DNA of 64,000 nt. Origin: UKL13-2 sp038321965 (GTDB lineage: Bacteria; Pseudomonadota; Gammaproteobacteria; Burkholderiales; Usitatibacteraceae). Positions 54,500-63,040 of this stretch are shown piece by piece. Position 1 is the stretch's first letter. Each line of letters opens with the position of its first letter. The stretch lies in the NCBI GenBank assembly GCA_038321965.1, contig JBBQFL010000012.1:25011-89010 (forward strand), written 5' to 3'. The translations under genes were made by a program, and so were the position numbers. A model generated the notes under the pieces. That model ran no database searches. It had not been told where the DNA came from and saw only the letters and a list, made by a program, of their open reading frames with translations.

Positions 54500-54787
54500 G
54501 GTTCACCATGCCTTTGCCCAGCGCAGGGTTGCGGTGTGGGCAACCTGTCTCGGTCCCGCCAGTGCATGTTGCTGGCAGGTTACTTTTTTGTTGACTGGAC
54601 TACCCGGCATCTGACCGCAAAGCGTCAGACAGGCGCGCACCTGATACTCATCGTCATTGCCCTACTGTTTTTGCCGATCATCCCGGACATTTTATGGAAG
54701 CCGACCGGCGACGAATACCCCGGTCTGCGAATCCAGCAGTATTTGATTAGCGTCGTCTTCGTAGTGCCAAAGTGGCGTGATCGCTGA
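54500..54787 (+). pseudogene. Decayed N-terminal fragment of a multipass membrane protein
   Basis: The frame at 54536-54787 gives MLLAGYFFVDWTTRHLTAK, then LILIVIALLFLPIIPD and WKPTGDEYPGLRI. These resemble the early membrane segments (LLAGYAYAH; PxxPxxxWxPTGxExP) of large spermidine-synthase-like/permease-like membrane proteins of 700 or more residues. In a different frame just upstream (around 54529) the DNA reads AVWATCL, which precedes this segment in such proteins. The rest of the gene is missing. Recognition is from memory of the family and is moderate. Confidence 0.4.
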
Positions 54788-54793
54788 AAGTGC

Positions 54794-54866
54794 AGATCGC
54801 CTACTGGCGCGCCTTTCCACGGCAAAGCGCGGGGGAAGGCGCGTGGAATGGCGATCTAGAGTTTTT
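54794..54866. repeat. Dispersed palindrome, copy 8, with T tract
   Basis: Outer arms AGATCGCC / GGCGATCT, inner arms CGCGCCTTtCC / GGGAAGGCGCG, followed by AGAGTTTTT. It lies just past the dsbB stop, between dsbB and the convergent fragment, and could end transcription. Confidence 0.75.
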
Positions 54867-54887
54867 CCAACAAGCGGGTGGCGCAGC

Positions 54888-55403
54888 CTAGCGTTGCGGT
54901 GGGGTGCTACGCAATTTGACGACCAGGTACTCGCAAATGGCGAGAAAACTGGCAAACCAGATCAGCGACCACAATGGAATGCTGAGGCCGAGAATGGGCG
55001 GGTATTTATCCGCGCAGCCGCCATAGGCTGCCAGGAATTCGGGCCACCAGGCACGCATCGGCAGGGCATAAACAATCTGCCCAACGACATCGGTATTGCA
55101 GGTCGTCATCGTGTCGCCTTTAGTGACCTGCCAGACGGCCAGTGCTGCGCCTGTCGCGGCAAACGCGCCGAGCACGCCCGCTGTGATCATCGCGCCAAGA
55201 CGCTTGGGTCCATATGCCGCGCCCGCAAGTGAAACAGCAGCGATGGCCATGTAGACGTAGCGTTGCAGAATGCACAACGGGCAGGGCTGATGCTCCAGCC
55301 CGTATTGCATGTAGTAGGCGAAACCTAGCAGTGCAACACAGCTTACGCCGACGGCGGCAAAGATCCAGCGAGCGGAAGCCGCGAGTGAGGTGGCGTTATT
55401 CAT
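54888..55403 (-). CDS. dsbB: Disulfide bond formation protein B
   Basis: A 171-residue inner-membrane protein with four helices that reoxidises DsbA with quinone. The first Cys pair is in PCPLCILQRYVYM and the second pair is TTCN and GGCADKYP. Length and order are standard. It follows the NAD-GDH gene by 12 bp on the same strand. Confidence 0.95.
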   Translation of the reverse strand: MNNATSLAASARWIFAAVGVSCVALLGFAYYMQYGLEHQPCPLCILQRYVYMAIAAVSLAGAAYGPKRLGAMITAGVLGAFAATGAALAVWQVTKGDTMTTCNTDVVGQIVYALPMRAWWPEFLAAYGGCADKYPPILGLSIPLWSLIWFASFLAICEYLVVKLRSTPPQR

Positions 55404-55415
55404 ACAACATGGAGT

Positions 55416-58400
55416 TCAGACTAGCACCCTAAGTTCCCGGAGCATGACTGACAGCATCGCCAGATCGCTTTCGCGCGCCGATTTCAGATCGGCCATCACT
55501 TCACGCATGCGCGAGAGCGCCTTGTCGTGATGCTTTTCCCATGCCTGGATCAACGCAGCCGGGTCGTCGACTTCATGCGAAAGTTTTAACACACCACTGG
55601 CGAGCTGGCGTTGTAGATTCGCCAGGTCATCGCGCATGGCGGCACGTGCCATCGCCTGCCAGTGTGATTGGTAGGGCAGGCTGGCAATCTGTCCGGCCAG
55701 CCAGCGCAACTCCAGTTTCCCAGCGAGCGTAAAGTAAACGGCAGCAGAGAGTGCAACCTCGCGTTTGAACTCATGCGAAATCTCGACGATGTCGAGCACC
55801 GCATAAATCGCCTCGAGTCGCGCCGCTGCGCTGGCAACATCCGCCGGCACACCTTTTGTCACCAGTATTGACTCGCTTTCCTTAAGGGCTTTCAAATCTT
55901 CGGTCGAGAGGAATTCCGGTAGTCGATCCGAGATGGTGGCAACGCCGACGGCGAAAAATTCCAGCACCTTGGCGATCGGCATGCGTTCTGAGCGTCGACG
56001 CAAAAACCATAGCGTGCCGCGCAGAATCAGCCGCCCGGCATCGATCAACATATCGTTCTGTACTGCGGCAGGAACCTTGCTATCGAGTGCCTCAATGCGA
56101 TTCCACAAGTCGCCGACGAGGAAAATATCCCGTGTAAGAACGAAGCTGCGCACCACTTCAGCTGGCATGGCGCCAGTTTCTTCCTGCATGCGGTGCACGA
56201 ATACGCTGCCGGTACGGTTGATGGTGCTATTGGCAATTTCAGTGGCAATGATTTCGCGCTTCAGCGGGTGCTTCTGCATCACGCTGGCGTATTTCTGTTG
56301 TAGCGCAGTTGGAAAATATGTCGTGAGCGCATCGGCGACGTATTTGTCATCCACCAGATCGGATTTCATCAACTCGTCGAATAGTTCCATCTTGCTATAG
56401 GCCAGCAACACGGCGCGCTCGGGCGAGGTCAAGCCCTGCTTTTTGGCCTTGCGCTCATTCATTTCCTCATCGGTGGGTAGATACTCCACTGCACGATTGA
56501 GGCGGCCGGTTTTTTCCAGTCGACGAATGAAGCGTGCCTGTGCGTCGATCAGCTTGTCGCCCCGCACACCCGATACTGACAAGGTCTGCGTCTGGAAGTA
56601 GTTGTCTTTCAATACCAGCTGACCGACTTCATCGGTCATTTCAGCCAGGAATGCGCTGCGGTCCTGCGCAGCAAGCTTGCCCGCATCGATAATGGCACCG
56701 ACCAGAATCTTGATGTTGACTTCATGGTCCGAACAATCGACGCCGGCTGAGTTATCGATGGCATCGGTATTGATGCGGCCACCAGCCAGCGCGTATTCGA
56801 CGCGACCCAACTGCGTGAAGCCAAGATTGCCGCCCTCGGCCACGACCTTGCAGCGCAATTCATTTCCATTGATGCGTAGCGCATCGGTGGCGCGGTCGCC
56901 CACTTCGGCGTTCGACTGGTAGCTCGCTTTCACATAGGTGCCGATACCACCGTTGTAAAACAAATCTACAGGGGCTTTCAGGATGGCGCGCATCAGTTCA
57001 ATCGGCGTCATGGCGTCGCCGACACCGGCGATGCCAAGCGCCGCTTTTACTTCCGGCGTCACCGTGATCGACTTGGCGCCACGTGAAAAAACGCCACCGC
57101 CCGTAGAGATCAGTTCCTTGTTGTAATCCTCCCAGCTTGATCGGGGCAACGCGAACATGCGTTCACGCTCTTTGAAACTTTTGGCCGCATTCGGATTGGG
57201 GTCGAGGAAGATGTGGCGGTGATCAAATGCGGCCACGAGGCGAATGTGTTTTGAGAGCAACATGCCGTTGCCGAACACGTCCCCCGACATATCACCGACA
57301 CCTGCGACCGTGAAGTCGGTGGTTTGGGTATCGATACCGTCGGCATGCACATCGGTGATTTCGCGGAAATGACGTTTGACGCTCTCCCACGCACCTTTGG
57401 CCGTGATACCCATCTTCTTGTGGTCGTAACCAACCGAGCCACCCGATGCGAACGCATCCCCCAGCCAATGACCATACTCGATGGAAATTGCGTTGGCGTA
57501 ATCGGAAAACGTTGCCGTGCCTTTGTCTGCAGCGACGACCAGATAAGGATCATCTGCATCGTGTCGCACGACCAGTTGCGGTGCCACGACTGCACCCTTG
57601 ACGAGATTGTCTGTGATGTCGAGCAAGCCACGCAAAAAATTCTGGTAGCAGGCCACACCTTCCTTCATGTAGGCCTCGCGGTCGCTGGACGGCGGCGCCA
57701 TTTTCAGCACGAAACCACCTTTGGAGCCGACCGGAACGATCACCGCGTTCTTGACCATCTGCGCTTTGACGAGTCCCAATACTTCCGTGCGGAAATCCTC
57801 TGGCCGATCGGACCAACGCAGTCCGCCGCGAGCGACCTTGCCGCCGCGCAAATGGATACCCTCGAATCGTGGCGAGTAAACGAAGATCTCGAACAGCGGC
57901 CGCGGCTCTGGCAACTCCGGCACTTTTGCCGACTCGATTTTGAAAGAAACGTAAGGCTTCCGCGCGCCCTGCTTGTCTGGCTGGTAGTGGTTGGTGCGCA
58001 ATGTTGCCCGCATCACCGCGAGGAACCGCCGCAGGATGCGATCTTCATCGGCATTGGTCACGGCATCCAGCGTTTCTTTGATTGCCGCAATGATGTTTTT
58101 TTCGTCATCGATGCGCTCACCGGGATAGCCGGGATCAAAGCGGGTGTGAAACAGCTGAACCAGTTGCTGCGCGATAGCGGCATGTTTGGCCAGGGTTTGT
58201 TCGATATATTGCTGACTGAATGTGAAGCCGGTCTGTTTCAAATACTTTGCGTAGGCGCGCAGCAGCAATACTTCATCGGCTGCCAGTGATGCGGCGAGCG
58301 TCAGACGATTGAAGCCATCATTTTCGACTTCGCGCTTCCAGATGGCTGCAAACGACGCCTCGAACTTAGTCTTGACCCCTTCCAGATTGAGGTCAGCAAA

Positions 58401-60278
58401 GCTGTGCGTGAGACCAAAATCGTGAATATGCAGAGGGGGAAGATTATTGCGGCCGATAACGTATGAGCGCTCGTTTTCGACGTTCACGCCCATGTTTTCA
58501 AGCATGGGCAGCGAGCCGGAGAGCGGCACCGCATCGCCGAGTTTGATCAGCCGGAAACGCAGCGTATTGTTTGCTGTGGACGCGCTGTTGCTTCCATCTG
58601 CCGGGCGATACAGCGACATGCCGATCGGATTTTCATCGGTCAGATGTTTCGCAACCATGAAATCTGCTACCGCTTGTGCCGCACTGACATCTTCACGGTA
58701 GGCGGCGGGGAACGGCAATACAAATTCACGGCGCGCCTGATTGGCCACTTCCTCACCCAGGTCCGGCGACTGGCTTACCAGCGTGAAAACGCCGTCCTCC
58801 CATTTGCGCAGCGCAAAGATGACTTCCGCTTCCAACGCTTTTATATCGATTTGCGGTACAGCGCCGGGTGTCGTGCGGATCAACATGTGAACACGGGCGA
58901 GTGCGGATTCTGATAATTGCACATTGAATTCCGCGCTGGTGCCATTGAAGGCACGCTTGAGGATTTCCTGCAGTTTCAAGCGCGTCTCGGTGTTGTAACT
59001 CTCGCGCGGCAGGTAGATCAGGCAGGAATAGAAGCGGGCATAAACGTCCCGCCGCACAAACATGCGCGTGCGGGCACGTTCACCCAGTCGCAAGATGCCC
59101 ATGACGGTATCGAACAATTCGTCGTCACCGATCTGGAATAACTCATCGCGAGGGAAGGTCTCGAGGATGGAGAAAAGGTTCTTGCCGGCATGGCTGGATG
59201 GCGGAAAGCCTGCGCGAGCCATCAGCAGCGAAATCTTGCGGCGCAATAGCGGAATGCTCTTCGGATCAGCGTGATAAGTCGAAGACGTGTAGAGGCCGAT
59301 CATGCGACGCTCACCGATGACGTTGCCCTTATCATCGAAGCGCTTTACACCGATGTAGTCGAGATAGCCCGGCCGATGTACTGTCGCCCGCGAATTGGCC
59401 TTGGTCAGCACCAGCAAGTGCGGTTGGCGGGCAAGCGCTTTCAGCTCCTGCGGCAATTCGCTGAAGCTCTGTGAGACGCCGCCAAGTTTGGGTTCGCGCA
59501 AAATGCCGAGCCCGGATTTTGCGACGATTTTAAGGATGTCTTCACCCTTGGACTGCGAAAGTTCGTAGTCGCGGTAGCCGAGAAAAGTGAAGTGGTTATC
59601 CGCGATCCACGACAGAAACGCCCGTGCCTCATCGAGCTCCTCAAGAGGAACAACCTTGGCAGCCCCCCCCATGTTCGCCAGCATTTCGCTGATCATGCCC
59701 TTCATCGCCGGAAAGTCTTCAACCGTGGCGCGCACATCGCTCAATACAGATACCAATCCATCGCCGAGCGCCTTTATTCTCGCGGGGTCGGTGATGCGCT
59801 CAATCTCAACGTGAATCCATGATTCGACATGCATGCCACCCTTGGTGTCGTCGAGCTTGGTGAGCGCGCCATGTTTATCACGGGCGGCGTCAAACAATGG
59901 ATGCAACACCAACTCGATGGCGATGCCTTGACGGTTGATTTCCATTGCAATCGAATCGACCAGAAAAGGCATGTCGTCGTTGACGAATTCGATGATGGTA
60001 GAAGTTGACTCCCAGCCGTTTTCGGCCAGGCGCGGATTGAAAATGCGCATCTTCGGCGCACCGCGCTGGAACTCATTGCCGAATGCAAGATGTGACAATG
60101 AAAGTGCCGCCCAATCGGCCGCGCCGCGCGCGACAAAATCTTCGGCGTCGACTTCGTTGCAGTACTTGGCCGCGAACATCTTGGCTTGCGCGCGCTGCGC
60201 TGCTGGCACTTTGGCGGTGATCAGTTTTTCAATTTCAGCAAGCAGGGCGGATTTGTGATTTTCGGCCAAGGTGGACAT
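55416..60278 (-). CDS. NAD-specific glutamate dehydrogenase, large (180 kDa) type
   Basis: A 1620-residue enzyme that deaminates glutamate to 2-oxoglutarate with NAD+. The size and layout match the bacterial large GDH (GdhB/Gdh2): N-terminal ACT-like regulatory part (ARAFLSWIADNHFTFLGYRDY), then the catalytic part with RGGKVARGGLRWSDRPEDFRT, KNAVIVPVGSKGGFVLK and FLDPNPN. No gap or frame change is seen. It probably provides carbon during growth on amino acids, which suits the peptidases in the window. Confidence 0.96.
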   Translation of the reverse strand: MSTLAENHKSALLAEIEKLITAKVPAAQRAQAKMFAAKYCNEVDAEDFVARGAADWAALSLSHLAFGNEFQRGAPKMRIFNPRLAENGWESTSTIIEFVNDDMPFLVDSIAMEINRQGIAIELVLHPLFDAARDKHGALTKLDDTKGGMHVESWIHVEIERITDPARIKALGDGLVSVLSDVRATVEDFPAMKGMISEMLANMGGAAKVVPLEELDEARAFLSWIADNHFTFLGYRDYELSQSKGEDILKIVAKSGLGILREPKLGGVSQSFSELPQELKALARQPHLLVLTKANSRATVHRPGYLDYIGVKRFDDKGNVIGERRMIGLYTSSTYHADPKSIPLLRRKISLLMARAGFPPSSHAGKNLFSILETFPRDELFQIGDDELFDTVMGILRLGERARTRMFVRRDVYARFYSCLIYLPRESYNTETRLKLQEILKRAFNGTSAEFNVQLSESALARVHMLIRTTPGAVPQIDIKALEAEVIFALRKWEDGVFTLVSQSPDLGEEVANQARREFVLPFPAAYREDVSAAQAVADFMVAKHLTDENPIGMSLYRPADGSNSASTANNTLRFRLIKLGDAVPLSGSLPMLENMGVNVENERSYVIGRNNLPPLHIHDFGLTHSFADLNLEGVKTKFEASFAAIWKREVENDGFNRLTLAASLAADEVLLLRAYAKYLKQTGFTFSQQYIEQTLAKHAAIAQQLVQLFHTRFDPGYPGERIDDEKNIIAAIKETLDAVTNADEDRILRRFLAVMRATLRTNHYQPDKQGARKPYVSFKIESAKVPELPEPRPLFEIFVYSPRFEGIHLRGGKVARGGLRWSDRPEDFRTEVLGLVKAQMVKNAVIVPVGSKGGFVLKMAPPSSDREAYMKEGVACYQNFLRGLLDITDNLVKGAVVAPQLVVRHDADDPYLVVAADKGTATFSDYANAISIEYGHWLGDAFASGGSVGYDHKKMGITAKGAWESVKRHFREITDVHADGIDTQTTDFTVAGVGDMSGDVFGNGMLLSKHIRLVAAFDHRHIFLDPNPNAAKSFKERERMFALPRSSWEDYNKELISTGGGVFSRGAKSITVTPEVKAALGIAGVGDAMTPIELMRAILKAPVDLFYNGGIGTYVKASYQSNAEVGDRATDALRINGNELRCKVVAEGGNLGFTQLGRVEYALAGGRINTDAIDNSAGVDCSDHEVNIKILVGAIIDAGKLAAQDRSAFLAEMTDEVGQLVLKDNYFQTQTLSVSGVRGDKLIDAQARFIRRLEKTGRLNRAVEYLPTDEEMNERKAKKQGLTSPERAVLLAYSKMELFDELMKSDLVDDKYVADALTTYFPTALQQKYASVMQKHPLKREIIATEIANSTINRTGSVFVHRMQEETGAMPAEVVRSFVLTRDIFLVGDLWNRIEALDSKVPAAVQNDMLIDAGRLILRGTLWFLRRRSERMPIAKVLEFFAVGVATISDRLPEFLSTEDLKALKESESILVTKGVPADVASAAARLEAIYAVLDIVEISHEFKREVALSAAVYFTLAGKLELRWLAGQIASLPYQSHWQAMARAAMRDDLANLQRQLASGVLKLSHEVDDPAALIQAWEKHHDKALSRMREVMADLKSARESDLAMLSVMLRELRVLV

Positions 60279-60408
60279 GTTGAGTTCCCGAGGTTTTTTA
60301 TAGAGTCGAGATTATATTCCCTGGTGCTTCCACAATTATTGCGGCTATGCCAACGGCGTAACTTTTGGACGCATTTCTGTCTGGTTTGAAAGAATCACGC
60401 TGCGACTT

Positions 60409-60476
60409 GTAGATCGCCATTCCACGCGGCGTTCAGGCCAAAATGCTTGAAGGGACCCGTCAAATGGCGAACTACG
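60409..60476. repeat. Dispersed palindrome, copy 9
   Basis: Outer arms GTAGATCGCCATT / AATGGCGAACTAC (12 of 13 paired) enclose CGGCGTTCAGGCC-aaaat-GCTTGAAG. It lies in the 335-bp gap upstream of the GDH gene. The rest of that gap holds nothing I can name. Confidence 0.75.
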
Positions 60477-60613
60477 TTTAGTTCTGCTGGGAAAGGATAT
60501 CTCCTGCAGTTCCATTTCTTGTATGCCTGCAAGCTATCGCCCTGACAGGGCTCACCCTTGTTGCGTTATCATTTGGCAAAGCCCCTTCATCTCCGCCAGA
60601 GACATTGCCGACC

Positions 60614-60793
60614 ATGCTGGATTTTCGTTCATTGCAACTGGCCACCGCTTCGTTAGCCGAGGCTTTGGATGCGGCCAAAACGCTTTCGGATGACATGTAT
60701 CCGGTGAAGGCAAGCCGCGTCTTCGCCATGCTTCCGGCATTCCTGGAAAACGCGCGATCATTGCTCACGCGATTGATGGCTGCAGGCGGATGA
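60614..60793 (+). pseudogene. HEPN-type partner of MNT nucleotidyltransferase, internally deleted
   Basis: Only 59 residues. The first part, LDFRSLQLATASLAEALD, resembles the start of HI0074-type HEPN proteins, and the last part, SRVFAMLPAFLENARSLLTRL, their end. The 70-80 residues between, including the RX4-6H nuclease motif, are missing. The stop overlaps the start of the MNT gene (ATGA), so the gene pair layout is kept. It may be non-functional, or a short protein kept for coupling. Confidence 0.55.
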
Positions 60794-61107
60794 ATGCAGG
60801 CGGCGAACAGATCGAATTGATGTTGCCAGCACACGCGCTGGCGGTCGTGCAAGAGCTATTGCATCGGCATGCGCCGCATCACACCGCATTCGCGTTTGGC
60901 TCGCGTGTCGTCAGTAGCGCGCAAGACCGGGCACGAGTTAAGCCGCATTCCGATCTTGACCTGGCACTCACCGGTAAACCGTTGCCACTGGACCAGATGT
61001 TTACCCTGCGCGAAGCATTCAGTGAAAGCGATTTGCCGATGCGGGTTGATATTGTGAATATGGCTGATTTGCCGGAGGGCTGGAAAATTCGAAGCTGGCC
61101 ACTTTGA
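60790..61107 (+). CDS. MNT-type minimal nucleotidyltransferase
   Basis: A 105-residue nucleotidyltransferase-fold protein. GSR (residues 37-39) and SDLDLAL (Asp55 and Asp57) are the catalytic motifs. In HEPN/MNT toxin-antitoxin pairs, MNT antitoxins AMPylate the HEPN toxin. Here the catalytic residues look intact, while the upstream HEPN gene has lost its core. It ends 22 bp before the convergent integrase gene. Confidence 0.8.
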   Translation: MNAGGEQIELMLPAHALAVVQELLHRHAPHHTAFAFGSRVVSSAQDRARVKPHSDLDLALTGKPLPLDQMFTLREAFSESDLPMRVDIVNMADLPEGWKIRSWPL

Positions 61108-61129
61108 TTCTTGCGGGCGCCAAAATCGA

Positions 61130-62107
61130 TTACACATGATCGAGCGGACTCTTCACCCCGCGCCCACCACGATTGAGCACATGTGTATAAATCATCGTCG
61201 TCTGTACATCCTTGTGCCCCAGCAGTTCCTGCACCGTGCGAATGTCGTAACCCGATTCGAGCAAATGCGTCGCGAATGAATGCCGTAACGTGTGCGGCGT
61301 TGCCGGCTTGGTGACACCAGCCGCCTGCACGGCCTGGCGCATGCGCCGCTGCAAATTTTGCGGATCGGCATGATGGCGTCCTTCGCGCCCGGAACGTGGA
61401 TCAATGCTCAACTTCTGCGACGGAAACACGTATTGCCACCCCCAGTCGCGCGCGGCCTTGGGATATTTGCGCGCCAACGCAAACGGCAGAAATACTTCTC
61501 CGCGTCCATCCTTGCAATCGTGCTCGTGCAACGAACGCACACGTGCGAGATGATCACGCAGTGGTAGCACCAACGAGGCCGGCAACATCGTGATGCGGTC
61601 CTTGAAGCCCTTGCCCTCGCGGATGAGGATTTCCCCTCGCGCGAATTCGACATCCTTCACTCGCAGTCGGACCACCTCCATGATGCGCATTCCTGTGCCA
61701 TAGGCGAGCTTCAGGATGAGCGCCGTGGTGCCGTCAAGCCGATTCAGTACGGCGGTGACTTCCTCCCTTGTCAGCACCACCGGCATACGTTTCGGTCGCT
61801 TCGACCGCTGAATCCCGTCGAGCCAGGGCAGCTCAATTTCCAGGACTTCGCGATACAGAAACAGCAGCCCCGACAGCGCCTGATTCTGCGTCGACGATGA
61901 CACATTGCGTTCGACCGCCAATTGGGTCAGGAAGGCCTCGACCTCAGCCGCCCCCATATTAGCCGGATGCTTCATTCCATGAAAACGCACAAACGCCTTC
62001 ACCCAATGCAAATAGGCCTCCTCAGTCCTGATGCTGTAGTGCTTCCGCCGAATACGTTCCCGTACTTGATTCAACAAACGGGGTGCAGATGAATCAGGTG
62101 TTGTCAT
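61130..62107 (-). CDS. intI: Integron integrase IntI
   Basis: A 325-residue tyrosine recombinase. The catalytic set is complete: Arg141 (GTGMRIMEV), His272 and Arg275 (HTLRHSF), His298 (LLGHKD) and Tyr307 (MIYTHV). The IntI-specific insertion is present around residues 215-250, with WGWQYVFPSQKLSIDPRSG (as DWGWQYVFPS then LSIDPRSG) and GRHH, which distinguishes IntI from XerC/D. It faces away from a cassette array that starts 125 bp upstream of its ATG, the standard integron layout. A LexA box overlies its promoter. No Shine-Dalgarno is seen before the ATG. Confidence 0.95.
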   Translation of the reverse strand: MTTPDSSAPRLLNQVRERIRRKHYSIRTEEAYLHWVKAFVRFHGMKHPANMGAAEVEAFLTQLAVERNVSSSTQNQALSGLLFLYREVLEIELPWLDGIQRSKRPKRMPVVLTREEVTAVLNRLDGTTALILKLAYGTGMRIMEVVRLRVKDVEFARGEILIREGKGFKDRITMLPASLVLPLRDHLARVRSLHEHDCKDGRGEVFLPFALARKYPKAARDWGWQYVFPSQKLSIDPRSGREGRHHADPQNLQRRMRQAVQAAGVTKPATPHTLRHSFATHLLESGYDIRTVQELLGHKDVQTTMIYTHVLNRGGRGVKSPLDHV

Positions 62108-62170
62108 GTTTTAATTGGGAGGTGCTAATTTCAGACAAGGCAGTGATTTATATGGGTTACATTTACAGTG

Positions 62171-62205
62171 CTGTATTAATATACAGTCTTTTGACGGTTT
62201 GTAAA
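62171..62205 (-). promoter_or_regulatory. intI promoter overlapped by a LexA box
   Basis: CTGTATTAATATACAG (62171-62186) fits the LexA consensus CTGT-N8-ACAG. On the minus strand it overlaps the -10 element TATATT (62183-62178), with a -35 TTTACA (62205-62200) 16 bp away. Repression by LexA would make integrase expression SOS-dependent. Confidence 0.75.
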
Positions 62206-62211
62206 CCGTCA
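62192..62211. repeat. Perfect palindrome over the intI -35 region
   Basis: TGACGGTTT-GT-AAACCGTCA has perfect 9-bp arms and covers the -35 of the intI promoter. It could bind a second regulator or be part of attI. Confidence 0.6.
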
Positions 62212-62232
62212 TTTCGGATTGCTACATAAAAG

Positions 62233-63034
62233 TTAGACAGCATGCCTACGACGAAACGCCACGTTCTCGCTGAGATCAAGCGTCTGGCTAGCGCCAACGG
62301 TGGCCCTCCGGGCAAGCGGCTATTTGAGCGCGAGACAGGCATCAGAGAGGCTGATTGGTTCCCGGCGCTGTGGCTTCGTTGGGGAGACGCATTGCAGGAG
62401 GCAGGCTACGATCGAAACAAGATGGTCGAAGTGGTAAGCAACGACATCTTGTTGGAACAGTATGCGTTACTGGCTCAACGGCTCGGGCGTCTGCCTATTC
62501 AAGGCGAACTCATCCGAGAAGCGAAAGCAAATCCGAGCTTCCCTGGTGAAAAGTCGTATCGCCGCTTTGGAGGCAAGGCCGGTCTCGTCAGGTCTGTTGC
62601 CTCGTTCTGCAGAACCAGAGAGTCCCTCGCAGACGTTGTTGAAATGTGCGGCACTCATCCACCGGTCACCGACACGCAAGACGAAGGTGACCCAAAGCCG
62701 GGATCTATCGGCTTTGTCTACTTGATGCAGCATGGGTCTAAACGTGAATACAAGATCGGCAGAACCAACAACGTCATTCGGCGGGAGGGCGAACTGGGTA
62801 TCGAGTTACCGCATGGTGCCCAGCCAGTCCATGTCATAAAGACCGACGATGCGTCAGGGATAGAAAATTATTGGCACCGTCGCTTTGAGGCGAAGCGCCT
62901 CAAGGGAGAATGGTTTGCCTTGTCGGCCGAAGACGTGCGCGCGTTCAAGCGCTGGCGGCGAATTCTGTGAACATGCTGTCTAACCGCCGGTTGCAGGCGA
63001 CGCGCATGAAGCCGCGCGCGCCTGAACCGGAGCG
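62233..63034 (+). mobile_element. Integron gene cassette 1
   Basis: The cassette runs from TTAGAC (62233) to the G of the next core site (63034), 802 bp. Its first bases TTAGAC are complementary to the GTCTAAC that opens its own attC site, exactly as expected when the circular form re-forms one attC. It carries the GIY-YIG gene. Confidence 0.85.
62242..62970 (+). CDS. GIY-YIG nuclease-like cassette protein with HNH-associated repeats
   Basis: A 242-residue protein. Residues 1-130 hold two repeats like those next to homing endonucleases (GGPPGKRLFERETGI..W..WGDALQEAG; and LGRLPIQGELIREAKAN). Residues 155-242 are a GIY-YIG/T5orf172 domain: GFVYLMQHG, YKIGRTNNVIRREGEL, then IENYWHRRFEAKRLKGEWF. 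GIY-YIG domains cut or bind DNA. The ATG is only 9 bp inside the cassette and no ribosome site is seen, so translation may depend on the attI side or be leaderless. Confidence 0.8.
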   Translation: MPTTKRHVLAEIKRLASANGGPPGKRLFERETGIREADWFPALWLRWGDALQEAGYDRNKMVEVVSNDILLEQYALLAQRLGRLPIQGELIREAKANPSFPGEKSYRRFGGKAGLVRSVASFCRTRESLADVVEMCGTHPPVTDTQDEGDPKPGSIGFVYLMQHGSKREYKIGRTNNVIRREGELGIELPHGAQPVHVIKTDDASGIENYWHRRFEAKRLKGEWFALSAEDVRAFKRWRRIL

Positions 63035-63040
63035 TTAGGC
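62978..63040 (+). other. attC site 1
   Basis: A 63-bp site bounded by R'' GTCTAAC (62978-62984) and R' GTTAGGC (63034-63040). The inner arms CCGGTTgCAGGCG and CGCCTGAACCGG pair fully except for one extrahelical G, a hallmark of attC. Further GCGC pairs close the stem. Confidence 0.9.

Larger units (their letters stand above)
62108..62238 (+). other. attI region of the integron
   Basis: The region between intI and the first cassette ends in the core site GTTAGAC (62232-62238), where recombination occurs between G62232 and T62233. It also contains the intI promoter, LexA box and a perfect palindrome. The left boundary of attI is not visible. Confidence 0.75.

Noticed and set aside
57324..58289. 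321-codon plus-strand frame inside the NAD-GDH gene
   Set aside because: It is antisense to conserved GDH sequence; no domain seen.
62191..62219. Plus-strand cassette promoter (Pc) with TTGACG as -35
   Set aside because: No acceptable -10 hexamer lies 16-18 bp downstream; the Pc may be inside intI or weak.
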